Assembly (NCBI GenBank): GCA_902623995.1
Contig: CACNWE010000002.1
Span: forward strand, 124,001 to 188,000
Length of the DNA: 64,000 bases
Reading direction: 5' to 3'
Source of the DNA: an uncultured SAR116 cluster alpha proteobacterium
GTDB taxonomy: Bacteria > Pseudomonadota > Alphaproteobacteria > Puniceispirillales > Marisalimonadaceae
The notes beneath the pieces were generated by a model. That model was not told where the DNA came from and ran no database searches. It worked only from the letters and a program-made list of their open reading frames with translations. Positions within the stretch are counted from its first letter, which is position 1. Each line of letters opens with the position of its first letter. The translations under genes and the position numbers were made by a program. Shown here one piece after another: positions 1 to 11,801 of this stretch.

Positions 1-176
1 AGGAGGTGGCTGGTGAAGACGATGTTTACATTAGCAGAATCAGAAAAGATCCTTCAGTAAAAAATGGTATTGTTTTTTGGTGTGTTGGAGATAATTTAAG
101 AAAAGGTGCGGCATTAAATACTGTTCAGATAGCCGAATTGCTGGTAAGCAAAAAAATTAAAGGAGTTCCACTTTAA
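1..176 (+). CDS. asd: Aspartate-semialdehyde dehydrogenase, C-terminal end (partial)
   Basis: Only the last 57 codons are inside the window; the reading frame is open from base 3 and stops with TAA at 174-176. The visible tail contains the stretch [19 protein letters not shown], which is the conserved C-terminal segment of aspartate-semialdehyde dehydrogenase, the NADPH enzyme that makes aspartate semialdehyde for lysine, threonine and methionine synthesis. The catalytic Cys and NADP-binding parts lie upstream of the window. In many alphaproteobacteria asd sits just before sdhCDAB, as here. The call rests on one short but very characteristic motif. Confidence 0.88.
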   Translation, partial: EVAGEDDVYISRIRKDPSVKNGIVFWCVGDNLRKGAALNTVQIAELLVSKKIKGVPL

Positions 177-210
177 TGTTTAAAATTAATATAATTTCAA
201 AATAATTATT

Positions 211-1140
211 ATGGAATTTATCTGGATTTTTGCCGCAATTTTTGCTGCCGCCTGCCAAACTGCCCGTTCTGCATTTCAAAAAAATATGATCTCCAAATTA
301 GGAGAATATGGAGCCGCCTATATTAGATTTTGTTATGCTTTACCTTTTACCTCACTTATTTGGCTAATTTGGATAAGCATTCCAGGAAATAATATTCCTG
401 ACCTTTCTTTATATTCGCTATTTTTATGTTTATTGGGATCAATTTTTCAAGTTTTATTTACTTACGTTCTTATGAAAGTTTTTGCACATAAAAACTTTGC
501 CACGGGAATTGCATTTTCTAAAACAGAAGTAATTCTTATTGCTTTTTTGGAGATCATAATTCTAAGTGTTACTTTCTCTACATCTATAATGTTAGGTATA
601 ATACTAGGTGTTATATCTGTATTATTATTATCTTATGCCAAAAAAGCAGACAGTATTTTAAAAACCTTTAAACTTCTAATTAATTCAATTTTATCTGTAG
701 GTACTCTTGTAGGTCTTTTATCCGGATTACTTTTAGCTGCCTCTGTAGTTACATTTAGAATGTCGATTATATCACTAGAGGCCCCTCTTTTAGATAAATC
801 ACTTTTTATTTCGTTTATAGCGATTGTTTTTCAAACTATATTGGTAGGTTTGTATCTCGTAATTAATAAAAGAGACCAATTTTTAGCTGTTATTAAATAT
901 TGGAAACCTAGTCTGCCAGCTGGCTTATCTGGGACAGGAGCAACATTTGGATGGTTTGTAGCATTTGGACTAACAACAGCGGCTGAAGTAAGGGCAGTTG
1001 GGCAAATAGAATTAATTTTTTCAATTTTAATTTCAGTCATTTTTTTCAAGGAAAAGATTAAAATTACTGAACTTACAGGTATTATTTTACTTGGTTTATC
1101 AATTTTAATTATTATTTTTGAAGAAAATTTAAAATTTTAA
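211..1140 (+). CDS. DMT-superfamily (EamA) inner-membrane permease
   Basis: A 309-residue, very hydrophobic protein with about ten membrane segments arranged as two five-helix halves, the architecture of EamA-type drug/metabolite transporters. The second half carries the usual small-residue-rich stretch GLSGTGATFGWFVAFGL followed by AAEVRAVGQIELIFSILIS, typical of EamA repeat ends. The substrate cannot be read from sequence; family members export amino acids or metabolites or import nucleotide sugars and similar compounds. It lies 34 bases after asd on the same strand and could be co-transcribed with it, but it is not part of the conserved asd-sdh order, so it is probably an insertion. Confidence 0.85.
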   Translation: MEFIWIFAAIFAAACQTARSAFQKNMISKLGEYGAAYIRFCYALPFTSLIWLIWISIPGNNIPDLSLYSLFLCLLGSIFQVLFTYVLMKVFAHKNFATGIAFSKTEVILIAFLEIIILSVTFSTSIMLGIILGVISVLLLSYAKKADSILKTFKLLINSILSVGTLVGLLSGLLLAASVVTFRMSIISLEAPLLDKSLFISFIAIVFQTILVGLYLVINKRDQFLAVIKYWKPSLPAGLSGTGATFGWFVAFGLTTAAEVRAVGQIELIFSILISVIFFKEKIKITELTGIILLGLSILIIIFEENLKF

Positions 1141-1205
1141 ATTTTAGATTTGAATTTTTTATTTATTTAGTTCATTTATTTAAATAACCTAATGACGAGA
1201 TTAAT

Positions 1206-1592
1206 ATGAGTAGACAAAGACCACTTTCACCACATCTTCAAATATACAAACCACAAATAACTTCTATGTTGTCAATTCTTCATAGAGCAACGGGTATAGC
1301 ATTATCAATAGGAAGTGTAATTTTAGTGCTATGGATTGTAGCGCTTACTTTAGGTGAAAACACTTATTTAATATATTCAAATCTAATTAATAATTGGTTT
1401 GGCAAATTGATAATTTTTGGTTTCACTTTTGCTTTGTTTTATCATCTTAGTAATGGTATTCGGCATCTTTTTTGGGATGCTGGATATGGATATGATTTAA
1501 AACATGCCTATATTTCAGGCTTGGCTGTAATAATTTCTTCGTTGTTATTGACTTCTATGACATGGTTAATAGTCTATTTGAGAATTGTTTAA
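1206..1592 (+). CDS. sdhC: Succinate dehydrogenase cytochrome b556 subunit
   Basis: A 128-residue membrane anchor of complex II. The N-terminus has the family pattern RPLSPHLQIYKPQITSMLSI followed by LHRATG at 25-30, the segment that helps form the ubiquinone site. The heme b ligand is most likely His80 in the HLSNGIRHLFWD motif. Three membrane helices are visible at about 31-50, 66-88 and 104-126. It is the first gene of sdhCDAB and the 65-base gap before it is the likely promoter region. With SdhD it anchors SdhAB to the cytoplasmic membrane and passes electrons to quinone. Confidence 0.95.
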   Translation: MSRQRPLSPHLQIYKPQITSMLSILHRATGIALSIGSVILVLWIVALTLGENTYLIYSNLINNWFGKLIIFGFTFALFYHLSNGIRHLFWDAGYGYDLKHAYISGLAVIISSLLLTSMTWLIVYLRIV

Positions 1593-1627
1593 AGTATTGT
1601 CGATAATTTAATTTTTTAAAGAAAGTA

Positions 1628-1972
1628 ATGAAAATGCAATCTAAATCTCACGGTGTTGTACACTGGAAATTACAAAGAATTTCAGCAATTGCAATGATAC
1701 CTCTCGTTATTTGGTTTATTTCTTCTCTTACATTTAGCTTAATCAATAGCTATGAACAATCTGTTGCTTGGTTGCAGAATCCATTAAACGCAACCGGATT
1801 GGTTCTTTTATTTGGGACTTTATACTTTCATGCTGCATCAGGATTACAAGTTGTTATTGAAGATTATGTACATAATGAGGGGTTGAAAATTATGTCCATA
1901 ATACTTATAAAATTATTATCTATTCTTTTGGGTGTTTTATCAATTCTTTGTGTTTTGAAAATTTATTTATAA
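1628..1972 (+). CDS. sdhD: Succinate dehydrogenase hydrophobic membrane anchor subunit
   Basis: A 114-residue protein with three membrane helices. The N-terminal SKSHGVVHWKLQRISAIAM and the FHAASGLQVVIEDYVHNE motif are diagnostic of SdhD. His68 is the expected second heme ligand position, and Asp79-Tyr80 match the Asp-Tyr pair that lines the quinone pocket in E. coli SdhD. It follows sdhC after 35 bases and precedes sdhA by 15 bases. An ATG-AAA-ATG double start is present; the first ATG (1628) is used here, the second would shorten the protein by two residues. Confidence 0.94.
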   Translation: MKMQSKSHGVVHWKLQRISAIAMIPLVIWFISSLTFSLINSYEQSVAWLQNPLNATGLVLLFGTLYFHAASGLQVVIEDYVHNEGLKIMSIILIKLLSILLGVLSILCVLKIYL

Positions 1973-1987
1973 TTAGAAAGTTATTTT

Positions 1988-3778
1988 ATGTCTGAATATG
2001 AAATTGTAGACCATGAACATGATGTTGTAGTTGTTGGTGCTGGAGGTGCTGGTTTAAGAGCAACTTTGGGCATGGTATCTGGTGGTTTAAAAACGGCATG
2101 CATTACAAAAGTTTTTCCAACAAGAAGTCACACTGTTGCAGCTCAAGGTGGTATTGGAGCAGCGCTTAATAATATGGGTGAAAATGATAGCTGGCAGTTT
2201 CATATGTATGATACAGTTAAGGGATCTGATTGGCTTGGTGATCAAGATGCTATTGAGTATATGTGTAAAGAAGCTATTCCATCTGTTACTGAGTTAGAAA
2301 ATTTTGGCGTTCCTTTTTCGAGAACAGAAGATGGAGAAGTTTATCAACGACCATTTGGTGGCCACACATTGGATTATGGAAAGAAAATGGCACGTAGAGC
2401 TTGCGCGGCTGCAGACAGAACTGGGCATGCAATTCTTCATACTCTCTACCAACAATGTCTAAAATATCAAGCTGAATTCTTTGTAGAGTATATAGCGCTT
2501 GATCTTCTTATGGATGATAATGGCAAGTGTGTTGGTGTGCTAGCTTTATGCATGGATGATGGTAAGATTCACAGATTTAGAGGACATCAAACAGTTCTCG
2601 CTACTGGTGGTTATGGTAGAGTATATTTTTCTTGTACTTCTGCACATACTTGTACAGGTGATGGAAATGCAATGGTTTTGCGTGCAGGCCTGCCTCTTCA
2701 AGATATGGAGTTTGTTCAGTTTCACCCAACAGGTGTTTATGGTGCTGGTGTTCTTATAACTGAAGGATCGAGAGGTGAAGGTGGATATCTTACAAATTCT
2801 GAGGGTGAGAGATTTATGGAAAGATATGCCCCTACTGCTAAAGACCTTGCTAGTAGAGACGTAGTATCAAGATCCATGACAATTGAGATTAATGAAGGTA
2901 GAGGGGTTGGCCCAAATAAAGACCATATTTTTATGCATTTAGAGCATATTGATCCGGCAACTTTACAAATGAGATTACCAGGTATAAGTGAAACTGCCAA
3001 AATTTTCTGTGGTGTTGATGTTACCAAGGAACCAATTCCAGTTTTACCTACAGTTCATTACAATATGGGAGGAATCCCAACTAATTATCATGGCGAAGTA
3101 GTAACAAGAAAAGGTGATGACCAAGCCGCAGTTGTTTCAGGGCTAATGGCTATTGGAGAAGCAGCATGTGTATCTGTACATGGAGCTAATAGATTAGGAA
3201 CCAACTCATTATTAGATATTGTGGTTTTTGGTCGTGCTGCGGCACAAAGAGCTCTAAAAACAGTTGAAAAAGGAAGTGCTCATGTGCCCTTACCTAAAAG
3301 AGTAACAGATAAAATTTTAGCGAGACTTGATAAAGTAAGATATTCAAATGGAGACGTTTCTGTAGGTGAAGTTAGAAACTCAATGCAAAATGCGATGCAA
3401 AAACATGCAGCAGTTTTCAGATCAAATACTTCAATGAATGAAGGCGTTAAAAAAGTTGATACCATCTCAAAAGGTATGGATAATATTGGCATAAAAGATA
3501 GATCAATGATTTTTAATACGGACTTAGTTGAAGCTCTTGAGTTAGAAAACTTAATGCAACAAGCAATTGTTACTATGAAGTCAGCTGACCAAAGAAAAGA
3601 ATCGCGTGGTGCACATTCTCACGAAGACTATCCTGAAAGAGATGATAAGAATTGGATGAAACATACAATTATGTGGCTTAATGATAAAAACAAAACTAAG
3701 TTAGACTATAGAGATGTCCACCTAAACACATTAACAAACGAAGTGGCATCAATACCCCCAGCCGCAAGAGTTTACTAA
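1988..3778 (+). CDS. sdhA: Succinate dehydrogenase flavoprotein subunit
   Basis: A full-length 596-residue complex II flavoprotein that oxidises succinate to fumarate. The FAD dinucleotide-binding motif [13 protein letters not shown] is at about 13-25, and the covalently flavinylated histidine is His48 in [13 protein letters not shown]. The substrate region [21 protein letters not shown] and the C-terminal [16 protein letters not shown] are conserved, including the active-site arginine. Length and motif order are those of the alphaproteobacterial/mitochondrial type. It sits between sdhD and sdhB with 15- and 16-base gaps, so one operon is expected. Confidence 0.97.
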   Translation: MSEYEIVDHEHDVVVVGAGGAGLRATLGMVSGGLKTACITKVFPTRSHTVAAQGGIGAALNNMGENDSWQFHMYDTVKGSDWLGDQDAIEYMCKEAIPSVTELENFGVPFSRTEDGEVYQRPFGGHTLDYGKKMARRACAAADRTGHAILHTLYQQCLKYQAEFFVEYIALDLLMDDNGKCVGVLALCMDDGKIHRFRGHQTVLATGGYGRVYFSCTSAHTCTGDGNAMVLRAGLPLQDMEFVQFHPTGVYGAGVLITEGSRGEGGYLTNSEGERFMERYAPTAKDLASRDVVSRSMTIEINEGRGVGPNKDHIFMHLEHIDPATLQMRLPGISETAKIFCGVDVTKEPIPVLPTVHYNMGGIPTNYHGEVVTRKGDDQAAVVSGLMAIGEAACVSVHGANRLGTNSLLDIVVFGRAAAQRALKTVEKGSAHVPLPKRVTDKILARLDKVRYSNGDVSVGEVRNSMQNAMQKHAAVFRSNTSMNEGVKKVDTISKGMDNIGIKDRSMIFNTDLVEALELENLMQQAIVTMKSADQRKESRGAHSHEDYPERDDKNWMKHTIMWLNDKNKTKLDYRDVHLNTLTNEVASIPPAARVY

Positions 3779-3794
3779 TTAAAAGGAGAATTTT

Positions 3795-4574
3795 GTGGCT
3801 GAATTTGCCCTACCGAAGCATTCCAAAATTGTTAAAGGTATTGACTACCCACTAAAGGGTGACTCTCAAAATACAAAAAAAATTAATGTATATAGATGGT
3901 CACCAGATGATGATGAAAACCCAAGAATAGACAGCTATACTATTGATTTAGATCAATGTGGTCCAATGGTTTTAGATGCCTTAATAAAAATCAAACAGGA
4001 AATAGACTCAAGTTTAACTTTTAGAAGGTCTTGTAGGGAAGGAATTTGTGGTTCTTGTTCTATGAATATAGATGGCACAAACACACTTGCATGTTTAAAG
4101 TCAATTGACGATGTTAAAGGAGACATAAATATATATCCTTTACCACATATGGAAGTTATTAAGGATTTAGTGCCCGACTTATCTAAAGCTTATGAACAAT
4201 TAACATCAGTAAAACCATGGTTGCAAAGTAAATCTGACCCGGAAAAGGGGAAATCTAGAAAACAATCACCAAAAGAACGTGAAAAAATTGATGGATTGTG
4301 GGAATGTGTTCTATGTTTTTCATGTTCAACTTCTTGCCCTTCTTATTGGTGGAATGGGGACAAATATTTAGGCCCCGCTGTTTTATTGCAGGCATATAGA
4401 TGGATAGCTGATAGTAGAGATGAAAACACTGAACAAAGACTTGAAGAGCTCGAAGATTCTTTTAAGCTTTATCGTTGTCATACTATTATGAATTGTACTA
4501 AAACTTGTCCTAAGGGTTTGAATCCAGCTAAAGCGATAGGCGAAATTAAGAAACTTCAACTTGAAAGAAAGTAA
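3795..4574 (+). CDS. sdhB: Succinate dehydrogenase iron-sulfur subunit
   Basis: A 259-residue iron-sulfur protein carrying electrons from SdhA to the membrane quinone. The N-terminal ferredoxin-like part has the [2Fe-2S] cysteines in [13 protein letters not shown] followed by a Cys in NTLACL. The C-terminal part has [16 protein letters not shown] and [17 protein letters not shown], the ligands of the [4Fe-4S] and [3Fe-4S] clusters. The start is GTG at 3795, supported by a near-perfect ribosome site AAAGGAG six bases upstream. This is the last subunit of sdhCDAB. Confidence 0.97.
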   Translation: MAEFALPKHSKIVKGIDYPLKGDSQNTKKINVYRWSPDDDENPRIDSYTIDLDQCGPMVLDALIKIKQEIDSSLTFRRSCREGICGSCSMNIDGTNTLACLKSIDDVKGDINIYPLPHMEVIKDLVPDLSKAYEQLTSVKPWLQSKSDPEKGKSRKQSPKEREKIDGLWECVLCFSCSTSCPSYWWNGDKYLGPAVLLQAYRWIADSRDENTEQRLEELEDSFKLYRCHTIMNCTKTCPKGLNPAKAIGEIKKLQLERK

Positions 4575-4603
4575 GTTTTAAGGCTTTTTGTACGGCTAAT
4601 ATT

Positions 4604-5674
4604 TTGAAAATAAATGAAGAAAAGTCACTATGTCTAATTGCTTCAAACAAATCAATAATATTTGATGCTGGTCAGGCATTTGTAGCGCAATTTTTTGATA
4701 ATTTACTAATTAAATTTGGTAAGTTTCAAACTGAAAATTTTATTTCTAAAATTTTTATAAAAAATAATACCAAAAAGATTAAAGGTCTCTATCTTTATGG
4801 TGGTGTTGGTAGAGGTAAATCAATGATGATGGATTTATTTTTTCACCAAGTTCAAATAAAAGAAAAAAGACGCTTACACTTTCATGATTTTATGAAAGAA
4901 GTTCATCAAAGGATTCTTGTAAAAAGAAAAATTGAAAAAAATAAAGACACAGTTCTATTAGTAGGTCAAGATTTGGCCAAGAAGGCAAAATTACTTTGTT
5001 TTGATGAAATGGAGGTAAAAGATATTGCAGATGCGATGATTTTGTCACGTTTATTTGAAGTCATGTTTGCACAGGGTACGATATTAGTTACGACATCAAA
5101 CCAATCACCGGATGGTCTATACAAAGACGGATTGCATAGAGATAGAATTTTACCATTTATAGAAAATTTAAAACTAAAAACAGACGTTGTTGAAATTCCA
5201 GAGGGTGAAGATTGGAGAAAAAGATCTCTTAGTGGGCAAAAGTATTGGTTAAATCCAGTTAATAAAAAAAATAGAGAAAAAATTAACGAGATATTTAAAA
5301 CCTTATCTAGAGGTTTTGAGATAATATCTGAGAATGTTGAGGTGTCTGGAAGAAAAATAAATATTCCAGAAGTTGCTGCGGGTGTTGCGAGGATTAGTTT
5401 TGATGATTTATGTAATAAACCGTTAGCTGCTACCGATTATATTGAAATAGCGATAAGATATAAAGGTATTATTATAGATGACATTCCAAACTTGAATGAT
5501 AACCTTCGAAATGAAACTAGAAGATTTATATGGCTGGTTGATGCTCTTTATGATAAAAATTGTTTTCTTATTGCTAACGCAAACGCTGATTTTTCTGATA
5601 TATATACGGGTGAACATTGGAAGTTTGAATTTCAAAGAACGATTTCAAGAATAACAGAAATGTCACAGCTTTAA
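4604..5674 (+). CDS. zapE: Cell division protein ZapE / AFG1-like P-loop ATPase
   Basis: A 356-residue AAA-type ATPase of the AFG1/ZapE family. Walker A is GGVGRGKSMMMD (about residues 66-77) and Walker B is LLCFDEMEV; the FHDFMKEVH segment after Walker A and the late LVDALYDKN stretch are family hallmarks. E. coli ZapE acts on FtsZ; mitochondrial AFG1/LACE1 handles respiratory-complex subunits. Placement between sdhB and mdh is a recurrent alphaproteobacterial arrangement. The start taken is TTG at 4604; no ATG or GTG in frame lies nearby upstream. Confidence 0.92.
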   Translation: MKINEEKSLCLIASNKSIIFDAGQAFVAQFFDNLLIKFGKFQTENFISKIFIKNNTKKIKGLYLYGGVGRGKSMMMDLFFHQVQIKEKRRLHFHDFMKEVHQRILVKRKIEKNKDTVLLVGQDLAKKAKLLCFDEMEVKDIADAMILSRLFEVMFAQGTILVTTSNQSPDGLYKDGLHRDRILPFIENLKLKTDVVEIPEGEDWRKRSLSGQKYWLNPVNKKNREKINEIFKTLSRGFEIISENVEVSGRKINIPEVAAGVARISFDDLCNKPLAATDYIEIAIRYKGIIIDDIPNLNDNLRNETRRFIWLVDALYDKNCFLIANANADFSDIYTGEHWKFEFQRTISRITEMSQL

Positions 5675-5787
5675 CACTTAATGACTTGGATTCTGACCTT
5701 GATGCACTTTAAAAAAAAGTTTAAAAGATTAGACATAAATAACAATTTAAATTTAAATTAATAAATTAACTCAATGAAAAACATTAA

Positions 5788-6753
<966 letters not shown>

Positions 6754-6777
6754 TCTCAGAATAGAAAGGTTAAAGTA

Positions 6778-7944
6778 TTGAATATTCATGAACACCAGGC
6801 TAAAGAGTTATTAAGACAATATAATATACCTACGCCCTCTGGATACGTTGCATTCACAACTGAAGAAGCCATAAAAGTATCAAAAAAATTGCCAGGGCCA
6901 ATTTTTGTTGTCAAAGCTCAAATTCATGCAGGCGGAAGAGGTAAAGCTGGTGGAGTAAAAGTTGTAAAAAATGTAGATGAAGTAAAAAATTCAGCTGAGA
7001 CAATATTAGGTAAAAACTTAATTACCCATCAAACAGGTCCTGAAGGAAAATTAGTACAAAGACTCTACATTGAGGATGGGTGTGATATAAGTGCTGAATA
7101 TTACTTTTCTATGGTTGTAGACCGAGTTACTAGTAGAGTTTCAGTAATAGCATCTACTGAAGGAGGTATGGACATTGAACAAGTAGCAAAAGAAACTCCT
7201 GAAAAAATTTTATCTTTCAATATAGATCCAACAATTGGCTTTCAACCTTTTCATTCAAGATTAATAGCAAATGAACTTAAATTAGAAGGTTCTAGTTTTA
7301 AGCAAGCAGGTAAATTTTTTAACCAATTATATAAACTCTTTACTGAAAAAGATGCGAGTTTGTTAGAAATTAACCCACTTGTATTAACTTCTGAAAACAA
7401 TCTAATTGCTTTAGATGCAAAGATGTCTTTTGACAATAATGCCTTATTCAAACACCCTGATATAATGTCATTAAGAGACGAAACTGAAGAAGATCCTGCT
7501 GAAATATTAGCAAGCAAATTTGATTTAGCCTATATAAAACTTGATGGAACAATAGGTTGTTTAGTGAATGGTGCAGGTCTTGCCATGGCTACAATGGATA
7601 TCATTAAACTAAAAGGAGCGTCTCCCGCAAACTTTTTAGACGTTGGAGGTAGTGCTACTAAGGAAAAAGTCACGGAAGCTTTTAAAATTATTTTATCTGA
7701 TCCAGCTGTAGAAGGTATTTTGGTAAATATTTTTGGAGGTATAATGCGTTGTGACATTATTGCTAGTGGAGTGGTTGCTGCTGCTAAAACACTCTCATTA
7801 TCTAAACCTTTGGTTGTAAGATTGGCTGGCACAAATGTAGAAGAAGGTAAACAGATTCTTAGAGATTCTGGATTGCAAATTATACCTGCGGATGACTTAG
7901 ATGAAGCGGCAATAAAAATTGTCAGTGCTGTTAATGGAGATTAG
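6778..7944 (+). CDS. sucC: Succinyl-CoA synthetase (ADP-forming) beta subunit
   Basis: A 388-residue ATP-grasp protein that with SucD interconverts succinyl-CoA and succinate with ATP formation. The canonical N-terminus [12 protein letters not shown] begins at a TTG codon (6778), preceded by AAGG; the start is certain because this sequence is the family's fixed first residues. The ATP-grasp segments include [12 protein letters not shown], and the C-terminal ligase domain has [10 protein letters not shown]. It is four bases upstream of sucD, so translational coupling is likely. Confidence 0.97.
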   Translation: MNIHEHQAKELLRQYNIPTPSGYVAFTTEEAIKVSKKLPGPIFVVKAQIHAGGRGKAGGVKVVKNVDEVKNSAETILGKNLITHQTGPEGKLVQRLYIEDGCDISAEYYFSMVVDRVTSRVSVIASTEGGMDIEQVAKETPEKILSFNIDPTIGFQPFHSRLIANELKLEGSSFKQAGKFFNQLYKLFTEKDASLLEINPLVLTSENNLIALDAKMSFDNNALFKHPDIMSLRDETEEDPAEILASKFDLAYIKLDGTIGCLVNGAGLAMATMDIIKLKGASPANFLDVGGSATKEKVTEAFKIILSDPAVEGILVNIFGGIMRCDIIASGVVAAAKTLSLSKPLVVRLAGTNVEEGKQILRDSGLQIIPADDLDEAAIKIVSAVNGD

Positions 7945-7948
7945 CTAA

Positions 7949-8830
7949 ATGTCTGTATTGATAAACAAAGATACAAAAGTTATTTGCCAGGGGTTTACTG
8001 GAGGTCAAGGAACTTTTCATTCAGAACAAGCGATTGCATACGGTACTAAAATGGTTGGAGGGGTTACGCCAGGTAAGGGTGGTACTAAACATTTAAATCT
8101 TCCTGTTTTTAATACTGTCCAAGAGTGTGTTGACGAAGTAAATCCTGATGCAACGGTTATATATGTCCCTCCCCCTTTTGCGGCTGATTCAATATTAGAG
8201 GCGATAGCATCTAAGGTACCTCTAATAATCTGTATCACAGAAGGTATACCAGTCCAAGATATGATCAAAGTTAAACAGTTTTTAAAACAGTCAAACTCCA
8301 GACTTATAGGTCCTAACTGTCCAGGTGTAATCACCCCTGATCAATGTAAAATTGGAATTATGCCAGGCCATATTCATGCTCCCGGTAAAATAGGAATTGT
8401 TTCTAGGTCTGGTACATTAACTTACGAAGCTGTTGCACAAACCACAGCTGCTGGTTTAGGTCAATCAACGTGTATTGGCATTGGTGGTGATCCAATTAAT
8501 GGAACAAATTTTATAGATTGCTTGGATATGTTTCTAAATGACGAACAGACAGAAGCAATATTAATGATTGGTGAAATTGGTGGAAATGCAGAAGAAGAAG
8601 CAGCAAATTTTTATAAAAATCATAAAATTAAAAAACCAATTGCTGGTTTTATTGCTGGAAAAACTGCTCCCCCAGGAAGAACGATGGGCCATGCCGGTGC
8701 AATAGTTAGCGGTGGAAGTGGAGGTGCAGATGCAAAAGTTAAAGTCATGAGTGAGTGTGGTTTTATAATGTCAGAATCTCCATCAGGTTTGGGAGAAGCT
8801 GTTGTAAAAGCTATAGAAGAATGGAAATAA
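7949..8830 (+). CDS. sucD: Succinyl-CoA synthetase alpha subunit
   Basis: A 293-residue CoA-binding and phosphohistidine subunit. The N-terminal Rossmann part has [19 protein letters not shown], and the phosphorylated histidine is His248 in [18 protein letters not shown]. Length and all motifs are normal. It is translated right after sucC. The 68 bases that follow before sucA are AT-rich and contain no convincing terminator, so the suc genes probably form one transcript. Confidence 0.97.
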   Translation: MSVLINKDTKVICQGFTGGQGTFHSEQAIAYGTKMVGGVTPGKGGTKHLNLPVFNTVQECVDEVNPDATVIYVPPPFAADSILEAIASKVPLIICITEGIPVQDMIKVKQFLKQSNSRLIGPNCPGVITPDQCKIGIMPGHIHAPGKIGIVSRSGTLTYEAVAQTTAAGLGQSTCIGIGGDPINGTNFIDCLDMFLNDEQTEAILMIGEIGGNAEEEAANFYKNHKIKKPIAGFIAGKTAPPGRTMGHAGAIVSGGSGGADAKVKVMSECGFIMSESPSGLGEAVVKAIEEWK

Positions 8831-8898
8831 CTTGATTTAATTGTTAAGTTTTTGTTTATTGTATTTTAGGCATATTACACTTTAAAAGGATTACAACC

Positions 8899-11793
8899 AT
8901 GAATGACCAAAGCTCTGACCAAAGCTTTCTTTCTGGTGCCAATGCTACCTTCATAAATGATTTGTATAAAGAATGGAAAGAAAACTCAAATTCAGTTCCA
9001 AAGGAATGGGACTTATGGTTTAAAACAAACGCAGACGACAAATTATTAGATGAAGGACCTAGTTGGTCAAAAAAAAATAGTAAGGTCATTGGAGCTGTTG
9101 ATACTGTTGAGAGTGTAAAAGCAGTTGCTCGAGGAATAGCGGGAAAAGGCAATTTATCTGCTACAGATTTGAGAGCGGCAACAACTGACTCTATAAGAGC
9201 TATTATGCTTATTAGAGCATATAGGATAAATGGACATCTTTTAGCTAAATTAGATCCCCTCAATTTACAAGAACAGGACATTCATCCAGAACTAGACCCA
9301 AAGACTTATGGATTTACTGATGATGACTGGGATAGACCTATATTTATAGACTACGTCCTAGGTATGGAGTCAGCCACGCTCAGACAAATTATGGAAATAG
9401 TCAAAGAAACTTATTGTGGTTCCATAGGAATTGAATTTATGCATGTTCAAGATCCAGCTCAGAAGGGATGGATACAAGAAAGAATTGAGTCTATTCGTAA
9501 TGCTACAGAATTCACTAAAAGAGGTAAAAAGGCTATATACGAACGTTTAGTTGGAGCAGAAACATTCGAACAATTTCTTCATAAAAAATATGCTGGGACT
9601 AAAAGATTTGGACTAGATGGGTCGGAATCAGTGGTGCCAGCAATAGAGCAAATATTGAAACGCGGTAGCCAGTTAGGAATGAAAGAAGTTGTCATAGCGA
9701 TGGCTCACAGAGGAAGGCTCAACCTATTATACAATATTTTAAACAAACCTTTTCGAGCAATTATTTCTGAATTTTTAGGTAACCAAGCAAATCCAGAAGA
9801 TGCTGGAGGTTCTGGAGACGTTAAGTACCACATGGGAGCTTCAGCTGACAGAGAGTTTGATGGAAAGACAGTTCACTTATCTTTGCAAGCTAATCCTTCA
9901 CATTTAGAGGTTGTTGCACCAGTTGTAATAGGTAGAGTTAGAGCTAAACAAAACCAACATAATGATACGAATGATAGATTGTCTGTATTAGGAATTGTTC
10001 TACACGGTGATGCTGCTTTTGCAGGTCAGGGTATAGTCGCTGAAACTTTTGATTTCTCAGGTCTTAGAGGTTACAGGACTGGCGGAACAATACATATAGT
10101 GGTCAATAATCAAATTGGTTTCACTACCAGCCCAAATTACTCTCGCTCTAGTCCTTATTGTACTGACGTCGCTAAAATGGTAATGGCCCCTATAATTCAT
10201 ATCAACGGAGACGACCCAGAGGCTGTGGTTCATGCCTCCAGAATTGCAACTGAATTCAGGCAAAAATTTGCATGTGACGTAGTGCTAGATATTATAAGTT
10301 ATCGACGTTATGGTCACAATGAAGGTGATGAGCCGGCATTTACTCAACCAGTAATGTATAAAACAATAGGTTCTCATGATAGCATTAGTAAAATTTATGC
10401 TCAAAACCTAATTAATCAGGGAATAATAACTCAAAAGGAAGCTAAGGACGAAGTTGATAACCACAATAAGTTTTTAGAAAAAGAATTTATAGCTGGCTCA
10501 AGTTACAAACCAAATAAAGCTGACTGGTTAGAAGGACAATGGTCCAATCTAAGGTCTGCGCATGGTGACGCAAGAAGAGGTGAAACTTCTGTTTCAACAA
10601 AAATGCTAAAAGAAGTTGGTAAGGCAATTACCACCGTTCCTGAAGGTTTTCAAATCAATAAAAAATTATCAAGAGTTGTTGATGCTCGAAAAAAAGCCAT
10701 CGAAAGTGGAGAAGGAATTGACTGGTCTACTGCAGAGCACCTTGCGTTTGGCTCGTTGCTTTTAGAGGGTCATCCAGTAAGATTGTCTGGTCAGGACAGT
10801 GGTAGAGGAACTTTTTCTCAAAGACATTCTGTTTTCATAGACCAAATTTCTGAAAATAGATACATTCCCTTAAATAATATAAAAGATAAACAAGAAACAT
10901 TTGAAGTAATTGATTCACCATTATCAGAAGCTTCTGTACTTGGGTTTGAATATGGTTATTCTTTGACTGAACCGACAGCTTTAGTCATGTGGGAGGCACA
11001 ATTTGGAGACTTTGCCAACGGTGCTCAAGTCATAGTCGACCAATTTATTTCAAGCGGTGAGGCAAAATGGTTAAGAATGTCAGGCTTGGTTATGCTCTTG
11101 CCGCATGGTTACGAAGGTCAAGGACCAGAGCATTCATCAGCCAGATTAGAAAGATATTTACAGCTATGTGGTGAAGATAATATGCAGGTGTTGAATTGCA
11201 GCACACCTGCAAACTATTTTCATGCGTTGCGAAGGCAACTTAAACGAGATTTTCGAAAACCTCTGATAATTATGACACCTAAGAGTTTACTTAGACATAA
11301 AATGTGCGTATCTAGTCTGTCAGATATGGCAGAACAAACTGCTTTTAGAAGAGTCATTAGAGATCCAAATGTAAATCTTAAGGATAGTGAAATAAAAAGA
11401 GTGGTAATTTGTTCAGGTAAAGTATTTTATAATTTGTTAGAAGAAAGAGAAAAAAGAAAAATTAATAATATTAGAATACTTAGACTAGAACAAATTTATC
11501 CTTTTCCTTCGAAAACATTAAAAAAAATGTTATCAAAAACCCCAAATGCTGAAATCGTTTGGTGTCAGGAAGAGCCAAAGAACATGGGTGCATGGTTTTT
11601 TGTTGATAGAAGAATAGAGCAAGTGTTAGTTGATATTAAAGCGAAGTTAACAAGACCAACTTACGCAGGTAGATTAGAAGCCGCTTCTCCAGCAACGGGT
11701 TCTTTTTCTAGACACAACAAAGAGCAAAATGATTTAGTAAATGATGCTCTAGAATTGACCACAAAGAAAGCTAGCAGACATGCAGCAGAGTAG
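8899..11793 (+). CDS. sucA: 2-oxoglutarate dehydrogenase E1 component
   Basis: A 964-residue thiamine-diphosphate decarboxylase, the first enzyme of the 2-oxoglutarate dehydrogenase complex. The N-terminal segment [18 protein letters not shown] is the extension that contacts E2 in this family. Core motifs include [33 protein letters not shown] and [12 protein letters not shown]; the C-terminal half has [14 protein letters not shown] and the [20 protein letters not shown] stretch. It lies just upstream of sucB with an 8-base gap. Slightly longer than the E. coli enzyme but otherwise ordinary. Confidence 0.97.
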   Translation: MNDQSSDQSFLSGANATFINDLYKEWKENSNSVPKEWDLWFKTNADDKLLDEGPSWSKKNSKVIGAVDTVESVKAVARGIAGKGNLSATDLRAATTDSIRAIMLIRAYRINGHLLAKLDPLNLQEQDIHPELDPKTYGFTDDDWDRPIFIDYVLGMESATLRQIMEIVKETYCGSIGIEFMHVQDPAQKGWIQERIESIRNATEFTKRGKKAIYERLVGAETFEQFLHKKYAGTKRFGLDGSESVVPAIEQILKRGSQLGMKEVVIAMAHRGRLNLLYNILNKPFRAIISEFLGNQANPEDAGGSGDVKYHMGASADREFDGKTVHLSLQANPSHLEVVAPVVIGRVRAKQNQHNDTNDRLSVLGIVLHGDAAFAGQGIVAETFDFSGLRGYRTGGTIHIVVNNQIGFTTSPNYSRSSPYCTDVAKMVMAPIIHINGDDPEAVVHASRIATEFRQKFACDVVLDIISYRRYGHNEGDEPAFTQPVMYKTIGSHDSISKIYAQNLINQGIITQKEAKDEVDNHNKFLEKEFIAGSSYKPNKADWLEGQWSNLRSAHGDARRGETSVSTKMLKEVGKAITTVPEGFQINKKLSRVVDARKKAIESGEGIDWSTAEHLAFGSLLLEGHPVRLSGQDSGRGTFSQRHSVFIDQISENRYIPLNNIKDKQETFEVIDSPLSEASVLGFEYGYSLTEPTALVMWEAQFGDFANGAQVIVDQFISSGEAKWLRMSGLVMLLPHGYEGQGPEHSSARLERYLQLCGEDNMQVLNCSTPANYFHALRRQLKRDFRKPLIIMTPKSLLRHKMCVSSLSDMAEQTAFRRVIRDPNVNLKDSEIKRVVICSGKVFYNLLEEREKRKINNIRILRLEQIYPFPSKTLKKMLSKTPNAEIVWCQEEPKNMGAWFFVDRRIEQVLVDIKAKLTRPTYAGRLEAASPATGSFSRHNKEQNDLVNDALELTTKKASRHAAE

Positions 11794-11801
11794 ATGATTT
11801 A

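Noticed and set aside
5704-5722. AT-rich inverted repeat before mdh considered as a terminator
   Set aside because: The stem is only about five base pairs and has no T-tract on the + strand; a promoter in the gap is as likely.
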